A DNA stretch of 64,000 nucleotides from NCBI RefSeq assembly GCF_041361345.1, contig NZ_JBGKAD010000003.1, positions 186,001 through 250,000 of the forward strand. Direction: 5' to 3'. Below the pieces are notes generated by a model, which worked only from the letters and a program-made list of their open reading frames with translations, made no database searches and was not told the origin of the DNA. The position numbers and the translations under genes were made by a program. This document shows positions 52,174 through 61,368 of this stretch, piece by piece; positions within the stretch are counted from its first letter, which is position 1; each line of letters begins with the position of its first letter. Source of the stretch: Halobaculum sp. MBLA0147. GTDB taxonomy: Archaea; Halobacteriota; Halobacteria; Halobacteriales; Haloferacaceae.

Positions 52174-52548
52174 TCACCGCTCTGCCGACTCGCGATCCGT
52201 CTCCGTGCCGTCGGTCTCACTCACCGACTCGTCCGCCACGGGGTCGTCCGCGTCCGAGTCGATCGTCTCCTCAGAGTCGACGACCTCGTCCAGATCCACC
52301 TCCTCCTCCGTGTCGACACCCGACGCTGCCTCGGCTCCGACGGCACTCGACGCGGCCCCCACGGCGGCCGACTCGCGGAGTTCGCGCTCGATGTCCTCGC
52401 GGCCACGGCGGAACTCCCCCATCGCCTGCCCGCTGGCACGGGCGAGCTTCGGCACCTTGTTCGCGCCGAACAGGAGTACGACGACGAGCAAGATCACGAT
52501 CAGTTCCGGTCCACCTGGTAACATCCCGAACAGCGGTACACCTACCAT
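52174..52548 (-). CDS. tatA: TatA/TatE-type twin-arginine translocase subunit
   Basis: 124 aa from ATG 52548. One N-terminal TM helix (PELIVILLVVVLLFGANKVPK) ends in the conserved FG hinge, followed by an amphipathic helix (KLARASGQAMGEFRRGREDI) and a long acidic, disordered tail, all classic for TatA. It polymerises with TatC to export folded proteins, the dominant export route in haloarchaea; the DUF3179 and split lipoproteins in this window carry Tat-like signals. The start was chosen so that the TM helix is at the N-terminus. Confidence 0.92.
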   Translation of the reverse strand: MVGVPLFGMLPGGPELIVILLVVVLLFGANKVPKLARASGQAMGEFRRGREDIERELRESAAVGAASSAVGAEAASGVDTEEEVDLDEVVDSEETIDSDADDPVADESVSETDGTETDRESAER

Positions 52549-52939
52549 GGTGGTCGTACGCACCCAGAGGACATAACTGTAGAGTACGACACTCACACGT
52601 GGAGAATCGCCGGTTTCACGCGGTGACTGCCGAGTGGGAGGAGAGGAGTGTACCCATGTCGCGTCTCCTCTGGGCCGTCACGTGCGTGCTGCGTGGGCGC
52701 ACGTGACGACAAGTCCCACTCGCCGACGGCACGGGCCGTACCACCCTGCCGTCGACAGGAGACGACTGCATCGTGACACACTAAAATCCTACGTCGGTCT
52801 CTCTCCGTGGACCTGCGGTCGTCTCGTCGCGTTCCGTGCGAGAGCCCCTCGCGGAGGAAACACGTCGCGAGTGGCCCACAGTTTCTTCTCGCACACGGGG
52901 TGTGTCGCCCCCAGTGTGAGGGAATCGGCCGTCGGATTC
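52549..52939. other. Divergent intergenic region between tatA and the acyl-CoA ligase
   Basis: 391 bases with no convincing gene. It holds a perfect 11-bp inverted repeat at 52676-52708. Around 52775-52795 there is a slightly AT-richer stretch. No RNA gene was recognised. Confidence 0.5.
52676..52708. promoter_or_regulatory. Perfect 11-bp inverted repeat with CACGTG cores
   Basis: CGTCACGTGCG (52676-52686) and its exact reverse complement CGCACGTGACG (52698-52708) flank an 11-base spacer. Each arm contains the palindrome CACGTG. The position between divergent genes fits an operator for a dimeric regulator; as RNA it would be a strong hairpin. Confidence 0.55.
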
Positions 52940-54652
52940 ATGTCGTCCCCCGGTGAGGGGGCGACCGTGTCCCTCCAACACAACCTGACGGACTACACGG
53001 AGACGTACGAGACGTTCGAGTGGACGGACGTGCACGACGAGGCGGACTGGGACGCCCCGGAGTCGCTGAACGTCGCCCACGAGACGGTCGACCGCCACGC
53101 CGACGACCGCGGGACCGTCGCGCTCTACCAGGTCGGCACGGACGGCGAACTCTCGAAGACGACGTTCTGGGAACTCTCCCAGCGCTCGAACCAGTTCGCG
53201 AACGTCCTCGAGACGCTGGGGGTCGAGCGCGGCGACCCCGTGGTCTCGTACATGCCACGGATTCCGGAGCACTACGTCGCGCTGGTCGGCACACTGAAAC
53301 GCGGTGCCGTCTGGGGGAGTGTCAACGAGCGGTTCGGTCCAGACGGGATCGCCTACCGGTTGGCCGACTGTGACGCCCGAGCGGTGGTCACGACGACTGA
53401 CAACCGGGAGACCGTGGCGGCCGCACTCGAGGACGCACCGACCGTCGAGCACGTGATCACGGTCGACCGCGGCGGCGGCGCACCGCCGAGCGACGTGGCG
53501 TTCGGTCCGGCACTGGACGGGGCCGACACGGACTACGAGACGGCCGACACGGGCGGCGAGGACGACGCGATGCTGTACTACACCTCCGGGACCACCGGAC
53601 CGGCGAAGGGGGTGTCACACCGCCACCGCTGGATCGCGGGCGTCGCAGCCACACAGCGGTACGCCGTCGACCTCCAGCCGGGTGACCTCTACTGGAGCAC
53701 CGGGGACCTGGGGTGGCTGACGGGCGCGATCAACACCCTGGGTGCCTGGTTCTGGGGGACGCCGCTGTTCACGTACGAGGGGGAGTTCGACCCCGAGACC
53801 TGGGCCGCGTTGCTCGACGAGTACCCGATCTCGGTGTTGTTCTCCGTCCCGACCGCCTACCGGATGCTCCGAGAGAACGAGTCGGTCCTCGAGGGTGTCG
53901 ACCTCGACTTGCGCCACGCGCTGTCCATCGGCGAGCCGCTGAGTGCTGGGGTCGTCGACTGGGGGGAGGAGACGCTCGACGTGACGATCCTCGACACGTA
54001 CGGGCAGACGGAGACCGGGAACATGGTGATCAACAACTACCCGACGGAGGAGCTCCGGCCGGGGTCGATGGGGAAGCCACTCCCCGGTGTCGGGGCGGCC
54101 GTCGTCGATCCGGACACCGGCGAGGTGCTCCCGCCGGGCGAGACCGGGGAGATCGCCCAGCGCGGCGACTACCCGTGCTTCTTCGCCGGCTACCACGAGA
54201 AGCCCGAGAAAACCGCGGCCTGTTTCGTCGACGGCCCGGACGGGGAGTGGTACCTCTCGGGTGACCTCGCACACGTCGACGAGGACGGCTACTTCTGGTT
54301 CGAGGGGCGAGCCGACGACGTGATCCTCTCGTCGGGGTACCGGATCGGCCCCTTCGAGGTGGAGAGTTCACTCGGCGAACACGAGGCGGTCGCGGAGGCC
54401 GCCGTCGTGCCCAAGCCTCACCGCGAGCGCGGCAACGTCGTGAAGGCGTTCGTCGTCCCGAGTGGCGACGCAGAGCCGTCCGAGGGGCTGGCGGACGAGA
54501 TCAGAGAGCACGTGAAGACCGAGCTCTCGGCCCACGAGTACCCCCGAGAGATCGAGTTCCGCGAGGAGCTGCCGAAGACGGTGACGGGGAAGATCCGGCG
54601 CACCGAGTTGCAGGACGAGGCCGCCGCCGAGGCGGACGTGGACACGCCCTGA
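52940..54652 (+). CDS. Acyl/acetyl-CoA ligase (AMP-forming)
   Basis: 570 aa from ATG 52940. Activates a carboxylic acid to its CoA thioester via an acyl-adenylate. Motifs are YYTSGTTGPAKGVSHRH (P-loop A3), DTYGQTETG (A5), YLSGDLAHVDEDGYFWFEGR (A7-A8) and PKTVTGKIRR with the catalytic Lys (A10). The GDLGWLTGAIN segment resembles acetyl-CoA synthetase and medium-chain ligases, so acetate, propionate or medium-chain acids are plausible substrates. With isocitrate lyase and malate synthase nearby, acetate activation is attractive but unproven. Shorter than canonical Acs (about 650 aa). Confidence 0.9.
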   Translation: MSSPGEGATVSLQHNLTDYTETYETFEWTDVHDEADWDAPESLNVAHETVDRHADDRGTVALYQVGTDGELSKTTFWELSQRSNQFANVLETLGVERGDPVVSYMPRIPEHYVALVGTLKRGAVWGSVNERFGPDGIAYRLADCDARAVVTTTDNRETVAAALEDAPTVEHVITVDRGGGAPPSDVAFGPALDGADTDYETADTGGEDDAMLYYTSGTTGPAKGVSHRHRWIAGVAATQRYAVDLQPGDLYWSTGDLGWLTGAINTLGAWFWGTPLFTYEGEFDPETWAALLDEYPISVLFSVPTAYRMLRENESVLEGVDLDLRHALSIGEPLSAGVVDWGEETLDVTILDTYGQTETGNMVINNYPTEELRPGSMGKPLPGVGAAVVDPDTGEVLPPGETGEIAQRGDYPCFFAGYHEKPEKTAACFVDGPDGEWYLSGDLAHVDEDGYFWFEGRADDVILSSGYRIGPFEVESSLGEHEAVAEAAVVPKPHRERGNVVKAFVVPSGDAEPSEGLADEIREHVKTELSAHEYPREIEFREELPKTVTGKIRRTELQDEAAAEADVDTP

Positions 54653-54699
54653 GGAGTCGCGGGCGTGGTCTCCCAGCGGCGTGCCACTGGAGGACCCGA

Positions 54700-55980
54700 T
54701 CACCGCCACGCCGCTGCGCCTGCGCGGACGGTGAGATACGCCACGAACCCGGCCGGGCCGAACAGTAGCGTGAGACACAACACCGGGGAGACGACGACCG
54801 GCGACAGCTCTCGGCGACGGGCGTCGAGGTACACCCACCGGCCGACGAACAGGTCGAACGCGAGGAAGTGGACCCACGCGGCCGTCGCCCCGAGGTTCGT
54901 CGCGAACAGCGCCGTCACACCCGCGACCGACGGCGAGAGAACTGTCGCGGCCGCGGTCTCGAACTGGGACGCGATCAGGACGACGTACAGCAGCGCCGCC
55001 GGGAGCACGACGAGCCGCGACCGTGCGACCCGCTCGGTGACGTGCCACGTCGGTGCGAGGATCACCAACGCCCACACCGGAGCGACGAGGAGGAAACTCC
55101 CGCCGAACACGGTCGCCGTCGTGACCTCGGGGACCGACGACACCAGCGGGACGGCTCGAATCGCGAGCACGAACAGCCCGACCGTGAGAGCGCCGTACAG
55201 TGTTCCGACGACTCCGACAGTAGACAGTGCGCCCCGCGTCGAGAGTCGGTCCCAGCGCGTCGCGAGGTACCCCGTGAGCGGGAGCACTTGGAGCGCGTGG
55301 AGTCCGACGAAGTGTGCGATCCGGAGGTCGCCGCCGGTCAGACTCCAGTTCAGGAGCGGGAGTCCGGGACCACCCTCCGGTGCGCCCACCGCGTGCCCCA
55401 TCTGGGCGAGCATCACACCACCCTCGAGACTCGCAGCGACGAAGACACCGAGTCCGAGTCCGAGTCCCCACCGGTAGGCGGGGGCGAGCGACGGCGGATC
55501 TCTGACGAACCGGTAGAGGACGTACGCGACGACGAGTGTGCTCACTGTGATCGTCAGCCCCATCACGAGACCGATCGCCGTGTCGAAGACCGTCGATCTG
55601 TTGAAGTGAGACTCGACGCCGCGAGCTGCCTGCCCGGCGATGAGTGTGATCTCGATCACCATCGCACTCCCGACGATCCGACTCACGCGACGTTCGAGTC
55701 CGTCCGACAGCGAGAGTGACGGCAGTATCCACCCGATCGTACCGGTGAAGATCGCGATCGAGACCGCGAACTTCCACGGCTTCGTCCAGACGTTCCGGCC
55801 GAGCAGTGTCCGCGGGTCGACCACCATCCCGACGGTGAACACCACTGCGAGGACGACGTTGAGGGCGGTGACCGCGAACAGCAGACGGTTCCGACGAGAC
55901 AACTCTCCCACGAAGTCGCGAACGCCGACGGCGACCGCCCGTCCGACCGACTCCTCCGCGAACTGCGTCGTCGATGCCAT
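54700..55980 (-). CDS. Polytopic membrane protein with C-terminal ABA4-like (DUF4281) region
   Basis: 426 aa from ATG 55980, with about 11-12 hydrophobic helices and no large soluble domain. The last 130 residues, including HFLAFDLFVGRWVYLDARRR and LFGPAGFVAYLTVR, resemble the ABA4-like family, named for a plant protein needed for neoxanthin formation. The first 290 residues are a different polytopic module (VVFTVGMVVDPRTLLGRNVW, WTKPWKFAVSIAIFTGTIGW), perhaps a separate fused family. Divergent from an HTH_10 regulator (218-base gap) that may control it. Function unknown; a carotenoid link is speculation. Confidence 0.7.
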   Translation of the reverse strand: MASTTQFAEESVGRAVAVGVRDFVGELSRRNRLLFAVTALNVVLAVVFTVGMVVDPRTLLGRNVWTKPWKFAVSIAIFTGTIGWILPSLSLSDGLERRVSRIVGSAMVIEITLIAGQAARGVESHFNRSTVFDTAIGLVMGLTITVSTLVVAYVLYRFVRDPPSLAPAYRWGLGLGLGVFVAASLEGGVMLAQMGHAVGAPEGGPGLPLLNWSLTGGDLRIAHFVGLHALQVLPLTGYLATRWDRLSTRGALSTVGVVGTLYGALTVGLFVLAIRAVPLVSSVPEVTTATVFGGSFLLVAPVWALVILAPTWHVTERVARSRLVVLPAALLYVVLIASQFETAAATVLSPSVAGVTALFATNLGATAAWVHFLAFDLFVGRWVYLDARRRELSPVVVSPVLCLTLLFGPAGFVAYLTVRAGAAAWR

Positions 55981-56198
55981 ACGTGATCGTCTCCAGCCAG
56001 GTGATTGGTCCTTCGTGCAACCTGTTGCACCGGCACCTGCCGTGTCTCTCGACACCGACACCCGTCACAAACCCGACCGCACCGACACCCATCACAGACT
56101 CGACCGCACCAGTCGCGGACCCTACCGTTTTGTCGTCGGATCACACAGAGACGAGACGAACGGATGCAGCCACCGGCTCTCCTCGGGGTGATCACATC

Positions 56199-56831
56199 GT
56201 GATCGCGGCACGGTTCGACGTCGAACTCCCGGCAGACACGATGATCTGCGACGTGTCGACGGCGTTCCCGGAGGCGACCTACCGGCTCCTCTCGGGTGTC
56301 AACGCGGGGGAGACCGCGGTCCAACTCGGAGAAGTCGTCGCGGGGGACCCGCGGGCGGCCGGCGGTGCCATCGCCGACCACGAGTTGGTCACCTCCTACG
56401 AGTGGCTGGAGGTGGACGAGGAGCGGGGGCTCGCGAAGTACGAGACCAGGGACACTGCGCTGTACGAGTTCATGGCGCGGTCGGATGTCCCAGTCCAGTT
56501 CCCGGTCGTCGTCCGCGACGGGTGGTATCGGGTGGACTTCGTCGGCACCCGCGCCGAGTTCGAGGGGTTCCGCGACACGCTGAGCGCACACGACCGCCCG
56601 TACGAACTGCTCTCACTCGTTCACGAGACCGACTCGGAGGCGTTGCTGTCGGAGCGTCAGCGGACCGTCCTCGCGACCGCGCTCCGACTGGGGTACCTCG
56701 AAGTGCCACGCGAGTGTACGCTCTCGGAGTTGGCGGCGGCACTCGACGTGACGGAGTCGACCGCCAGCCGGACGCTCCGTCGTGCGCTGCAGCGAGTCAC
56801 CGCGCAGTTCCTCACCACACCCGACGAGTGA
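56199..56831 (+). CDS. HTH_10 (Bat-type) transcriptional regulator
   Basis: 210 aa from GTG 56199 (VIAARFDVELPADT); longer in-frame starts exist but would read through the divergent promoter region. The N-terminal 145 residues are the usual haloarchaeal sensor-like beta region (YEWLEVDEERGLAKYET, PVQFPVVVRDGWYRVDF). The C-terminal HTH_10 domain is LSERQRTVLATALRLGYLEV, followed by LAAALDVTESTASRTLRRAL. The ligand is unknown. The divergent ABA4-like membrane-protein gene is the obvious candidate target. Confidence 0.88.
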   Translation: MIAARFDVELPADTMICDVSTAFPEATYRLLSGVNAGETAVQLGEVVAGDPRAAGGAIADHELVTSYEWLEVDEERGLAKYETRDTALYEFMARSDVPVQFPVVVRDGWYRVDFVGTRAEFEGFRDTLSAHDRPYELLSLVHETDSEALLSERQRTVLATALRLGYLEVPRECTLSELAAALDVTESTASRTLRRALQRVTAQFLTTPDE

Positions 56832-56934
56832 GTCGGCCGCGACATCGCACCGGCGAGTGGCCGCCGACGGTCGACTGTCCACCGAGTGACTGTCCACCGC
56901 GTCACCGTCCCCCGGGTAACTGTCTCCCGAGTGA

Positions 56935-58281
56935 CTACTGCATCGCGTCGACACGCACGTCCGGGTGCTCGCGGAAGTACGCGACGAGCGCGTCGGCGTA
57001 CTCGGGGAACCGCGGACACGAGACGCCGGTGTCGGCCAGCGCGCGCTGTGTCGCCGGGTTGGCGTGCCGCGTCGGGTGGTCGAAGTAGTCCACCGTCGCC
57101 GGTTCCGTGACGACGCCACGATCTGCGAGGGCCCGCATCCCCCGACGCACCAGTCGCTTCGGGGCGGGGACGGCGAGCGTCCGGTGGCCGAGTGCATCGC
57201 CCAGCGTCCGGAGGAACGCGGGGACGGTCAGGGGCGCCGGGTCACACAGGTGGTACGTGCCGGCCACGGTGTCGGGCTGGGCCGACAGCGCCGCGATCGC
57301 GTCGACGACGAAGTCGCGCGGGACGACGTTCATCTCCGTCCGCGCGGCGCCCGGGAGCGACGGCGAGACGGAGAGCCACGCGGGCTGGGCGGCGAGCAGT
57401 CGCAGCAGGTAGTAGGGCCCGTCGTACTTCTCCGTCTCGCCGGTCCGGCTGTCGCCGACGACGATGGACGGGCGGTAGACCGTCGCCGGGAAGCCGGACG
57501 CGATCGCCTCGCGAACGAGCACCTCGGCGCGGTACTTCGTCGCCTCGTAGTGGTTGTTGAACGACTGGCCCTCGCGCAGGTGCGACTCCGCGAAGACACC
57601 CTCGTACCGGCCACTGACGTAGCAGGTGCTGACGTAGTGGAACCGGTCGACGCCCGCCTCCCGAGCGAACCCGAGGACGTGTCGCGTGCCGTCGACGTTC
57701 ACCGCCTCACCCACCTCGCGAGAGACGCCCAGATCGTAGACGGCGGCGAGGTGGTACACCGAGTTCACCGCTCCGAGTCGGTCGGCGGCCGTCGGGTCCA
57801 GGTCCAGATCCGGCTCCGTGATGTCGCCCTCGACGAGCCGGAGGTGGCGTCCGGGTTCGGCCGCCGGGTCGAACGCCGTCGGACCGGGTGTCGTCTCCGT
57901 CGGTCGCCGTGCGGCGCCGGTGACGGTGTCGCCGCCGCGACTGCCCTCGTCGGTGTCCCCGTCGGTGTCGTCCGCACTACTCTCGCGGGCGATCTCGCGG
58001 GCCTCGCCGACCACCGCCTCGGCCCGCCGCGCGGCCGTCTCGCGGTAGGCGGGCTGGACCAGACAGGTGATCGGACCGTCCCCACGGGCCAACAGCCGCG
58101 GGAGCAACGCCGAACCGAGGAACCCGGGGAACCCGGTCAGGAGTGTCCGTGACGCTCCTCCGTCGTCGCCCGCGGTCGCCGTAGTGGTTCTCGCGGTCGT
58201 CGTGGTGTCGGCGGCAGACTCGCCGGCCGCCGACTGCGCTGTGTTCGTCACGTCTCGACACACCACTCCACCCTGCGGCAT
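56935..58281 (-). CDS. NAD-binding SDR, acyl-CoA/carboxylate reductase-like (NAD_binding_4)
   Basis: 448 aa from ATG 58281; GTG 58251 is an alternative. An N-terminal Thr/Ala-rich stretch precedes the Rossmann motif TLLTGFPGFLGSALLPRLL. An acidic insert lies at about 110-150. The extended-SDR features are VYHLAAVYDL, FHYVSTCYVSG (catalytic Ser/Thr region) and NNHYEATKYRAE (YxxxK), as in the male-sterility/fatty acyl-CoA reductase and thioester-reductase group. It may reduce a fatty acyl or other thioester, or act on a sugar or steroid-like ring; substrate unknown. Divergent from the DJ-1/PfpI gene. Confidence 0.82.
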   Translation of the reverse strand: MPQGGVVCRDVTNTAQSAAGESAADTTTTARTTTATAGDDGGASRTLLTGFPGFLGSALLPRLLARGDGPITCLVQPAYRETAARRAEAVVGEAREIARESSADDTDGDTDEGSRGGDTVTGAARRPTETTPGPTAFDPAAEPGRHLRLVEGDITEPDLDLDPTAADRLGAVNSVYHLAAVYDLGVSREVGEAVNVDGTRHVLGFAREAGVDRFHYVSTCYVSGRYEGVFAESHLREGQSFNNHYEATKYRAEVLVREAIASGFPATVYRPSIVVGDSRTGETEKYDGPYYLLRLLAAQPAWLSVSPSLPGAARTEMNVVPRDFVVDAIAALSAQPDTVAGTYHLCDPAPLTVPAFLRTLGDALGHRTLAVPAPKRLVRRGMRALADRGVVTEPATVDYFDHPTRHANPATQRALADTGVSCPRFPEYADALVAYFREHPDVRVDAMQ

Positions 58282-58486
58282 GAACGTTGCCGTCGCGGCG
58301 ACCGGAGCGTGGGGTCGACAGCCGTCGCGGACGCGACTGGGCGACGTGGTCTCGTCGAGACCCGCTCGGCCGAGTTCCGGTCGTCCGTCGCGTGTGCCAC
58401 GGGAGCTTGTCGCAGTGCCGCACGCTCACCGGCGAACGCTGCCCGGTAGCGTCCGCCTCTTGTCCGTCTGGCCCCTCGTGTCGACC

Positions 58487-59197
58487 GTGCCGACTGCACT
58501 GTTCGTCGTCAGCGAGCGCGGGTACTGGGGAGAAGAGTGTGTCGAGCCGCTGACTACGCTGGACGCGGCCGGCTTCGAGATCGACGTTGCGACCCCGACC
58601 GGCGAGCCGCCAGAGGTCGACGAGCGGTCCGTCGACCCGGAGACGGTGGGCGAGGAGACCGCCGCACTCGTCCGCGAGGTCGACGAGACGGACGAGCGGC
58701 TGGCCGATCCGGAGCCGCTCGCGGCGGTCGACGCCGCCGACTACGACGCCGTCGTGTTCCCCGGTGGACACGGAACCGAGTGGGACGTGAACCAGGACCG
58801 CGACGCGTGGGCGGCACTGCGGACCGCAGTGGCCGGCGACGACGGCGTCGCACTCGTCGTCTGTCACGCCGTCGGGATCCTCGGGTTCGCGCGCGACGCA
58901 GACGGCGAGTTCCTCGTCGCGGGTCGCTCCGTCACCGGCTTCCCCAACGAGTGGGAGGCGGACATCGTCGACGACCACGACCGGATGCCAGACGGCCGCA
59001 AGCTCCCGTACTGGGTCGAGGACGTGGTCCGAGCGGCCGGCGGCGAGTGGGACGCGGAACTCGACGCCGACACGAGCGTCACAGTCGACGGGGACCTGGT
59101 GACGGCGCGCGGCCCCGAGTCGAGTACTGCCGCCGCTCGCGTGTTGGTCGAAGAACTCGGCCACGAGATCCCCGAGCGGGCGCAGTCCGCAGACTGA
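58487..59197 (+). CDS. DJ-1/PfpI-family protein (class I glutamine-amidotransferase-like)
   Basis: 236 aa from GTG 58487; GTG 58478 would add three residues. The fold markers are TALFVVSERGYWGEECVEPL at the N-terminus, YDAVVFPGGHGTEWDV and the nucleophile elbow VVCHAVGIL with the conserved Cys. The C-terminal half includes FPNEWEADIV and a LVTARGPESSTAAARVL block (GxNPxSS-like). Members act as chaperones, glyoxalases or deglycases, so methylglyoxal defence is possible. Substrate not readable. Confidence 0.88.
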   Translation: MPTALFVVSERGYWGEECVEPLTTLDAAGFEIDVATPTGEPPEVDERSVDPETVGEETAALVREVDETDERLADPEPLAAVDAADYDAVVFPGGHGTEWDVNQDRDAWAALRTAVAGDDGVALVVCHAVGILGFARDADGEFLVAGRSVTGFPNEWEADIVDDHDRMPDGRKLPYWVEDVVRAAGGEWDAELDADTSVTVDGDLVTARGPESSTAAARVLVEELGHEIPERAQSAD

Positions 59198-59293
59198 CGG
59201 GCGACCGAGGGACGACGGTGTCCAGACACCGTACGGCGCAGCGTCGGCGTGACGCCGACGTGGACGGTGCCACGGTCGGTCACCAGTCGGCGT

Positions 59294-61180
59294 TCAGTCG
59301 TCGGACGCCGCGACGGCCGCCCGCGTCGTCCCGACGCGTCGGTCGAGGAAGTCGTCGAGCAACTCCAGCGAGCGGATCTTCTGGTCGATGTCGCTGGAGC
59401 CGTGCCCCTCCTCGCCCAACTCCTCGTACTCGAAGTCGTCACCCTGCTCGAAGCCGGCGTCTTCGAGCGCGTCACGGAGGATGCGAGCCTGCGAGACCGG
59501 CACGCGCGGGTCGTTGACGCCGTGGACGATCAGGAGCGGACACGAGAGGTTCTCGGCGTACCGTGCCGGGCTGCGCTCCTCGTACAGCTCCGGGTTGTCC
59601 TCGGGGTGGCCGAGGTTCTTCACCATCAGCTCCGTCCGGAAGTGTGGCATCGTGTTCTCGTACATGTCCTCCAGGTCCGAGAGCCCGACGGAGGTGACGG
59701 CCGCGTCGTACAACTCGGGGTACTGGACGACCTGCCAGTTGGTCGAGAACCCGCCGTAGGAGCCGCCGTAGACGACGACGCGGTCCTCGTCGAGCCAGTC
59801 GTACTCCTCCAAGACGTACTCCACACCGGTCGCCACGTCGCCCTGCTCTGCACCACCCCAGTCCTCGTACAGTTCGCGGACGAACTCGCGGCCCCGACCC
59901 GTCGAGCCGCGGTAGTTCACCTGCAGCACGGAGAACCCGCGCGAGAGGAGGAACTGCACCCGGTAGTTGAACCGACGCATGTCGTGGAACCGCGGGCCAC
60001 CGTGCGGGTTGACGAGCAGCGGCGACGGTCGCTCGCCGGAGTCGAACAACAGTCCCTGAATCTCGAACTCTTCGTACGGCTCGTGCTCGACGGCCTCGGC
60101 GGGCGTCTCCGGCACACCGTCGGACGTGAACCGGATCGTCTCCGGCTCCACGAAGTCCTCTGGGTCGAACGGTCCGTAGTCGGCCCGCACCAGTGTCTCC
60201 GTCTGGTCGGCCGTCAGGTCGTACGCCACCAGTTCCGCGCGGGTGCTCGACGCGGTGTGGTACAGCAGGATACGGTCGTCGGCCAACTCCGTGTCCACAC
60301 CACGCGTGGTCCCGGCCGGCAGATCGAGCTCTCGACCCTCTCCCGTCTCGGTGTCGTAGACGACCGGAACTGTCACCGAGTCCCGTGTGCGCGACGCGAG
60401 GAATCGGTCGCCGTCGCCGAGGAAGTGACTCGCACCCTCCTCGTACGCCTCGTCGTCGAACCACGTCACGTCGTCGGTCTCGAGGTCGTACACGCCCGGA
60501 CGTCCGAGGTCTGTGGAGTTGTCGACGAACAGCAGACGGTCGCCGTCGGGCGAGAAGTCGACAGGGATCGCCTCGGCCCCGACCTCGCCGACCTCGAGGT
60601 TGCGGACGTTCGAGCCGTCGACGTCCGCGAGGTACACGTCCACGTTGTCGTAGTCGTCGCGCTCGTTCGTGGCGAACGCGATCCGGTCACAGTCGGGCGA
60701 CAGTTCCGCCCCGTTGATCGCACGGTCGTAGTCCGTGAGTTTCGTCGTCTCGTCGCTCGCGAGGTCGTGACGGTAGAGGTTCATCTGGCCCTCGTGACTG
60801 GACCCGAACAGGATCGTCTCCCCGTCGTCACCCACTGCGTGGAGACGGAGTTGGCCGTCGACCTCGACGACCGGCTCGCTCTCTCCGTCGAGTGTCATCA
60901 CGTGGAGGTCGTGTTGCTCGTCACCGTTCTCGTCACGGTGGTAGAACAGTCGGTCTCCGTCCGGGTGCCACTGGAAGCCGGCCTTCACCGATCGGGGGAC
61001 CTGTCCGTCACTCAACTGCTCGGACTCGCCCGTCTCGACGTCGTACAGGTGGATCTCGTTGCGACCCGTCACGTCGTAGTAGTACGCGATCCGTTCGCCG
61101 TCTGGCGACACCGCCGGTGCCGCCAGCGTCGGGAGTTCCGCGAGTGCGTGGAGGATGTCGTCCGGCTCTTCGTCTGACAT
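59294..61180 (-). CDS. S9-family prolyl oligopeptidase-like serine peptidase
   Basis: 628 aa from ATG 61180, cytoplasmic (no signal). The N-terminal beta-propeller (about residues 15-355) shows repeated blades such as VSPDGERIAYYYD, QWHPDGDRLFYH and DFSPDGDRLLFVD. The C-terminal alpha/beta hydrolase domain contains NPHGGPRFHD (oxyanion region), the nucleophile in VVYGGSYGGFSTN, Asp in VHGVNDPRVPVSQ and His in EEGHGSS. It is an acylaminoacyl peptidase or dipeptidyl-peptidase-like enzyme acting on short peptides. Confidence 0.93.
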   Translation of the reverse strand: MSDEEPDDILHALAELPTLAAPAVSPDGERIAYYYDVTGRNEIHLYDVETGESEQLSDGQVPRSVKAGFQWHPDGDRLFYHRDENGDEQHDLHVMTLDGESEPVVEVDGQLRLHAVGDDGETILFGSSHEGQMNLYRHDLASDETTKLTDYDRAINGAELSPDCDRIAFATNERDDYDNVDVYLADVDGSNVRNLEVGEVGAEAIPVDFSPDGDRLLFVDNSTDLGRPGVYDLETDDVTWFDDEAYEEGASHFLGDGDRFLASRTRDSVTVPVVYDTETGEGRELDLPAGTTRGVDTELADDRILLYHTASSTRAELVAYDLTADQTETLVRADYGPFDPEDFVEPETIRFTSDGVPETPAEAVEHEPYEEFEIQGLLFDSGERPSPLLVNPHGGPRFHDMRRFNYRVQFLLSRGFSVLQVNYRGSTGRGREFVRELYEDWGGAEQGDVATGVEYVLEEYDWLDEDRVVVYGGSYGGFSTNWQVVQYPELYDAAVTSVGLSDLEDMYENTMPHFRTELMVKNLGHPEDNPELYEERSPARYAENLSCPLLIVHGVNDPRVPVSQARILRDALEDAGFEQGDDFEYEELGEEGHGSSDIDQKIRSLELLDDFLDRRVGTTRAAVAASDD

Positions 61181-61368
61181 ACACGACCACCCTGGAACGC
61201 ACGACACGTAAGTTCTCGCAGAAGTCCGATTCTGTCTGAATTTCGATATGTCTCGGACGACGGGTGCAATCGTCGACTGGGTCCGGGCACGGGACCGACC
61301 ACGAGCCACGAACCGCGACCTCGCCGCGATCCACAAGCTTCGATTCGGTCGGGCCCGAAGTTGGGTGC

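Noticed and set aside
52593-52781. 62-codon minus-strand frame between tatA and the acyl-CoA ligase
   Set aside because: It overlaps the 11-bp inverted repeat, has no start context or recognisable motif, and has atypical composition for a coding sequence here.
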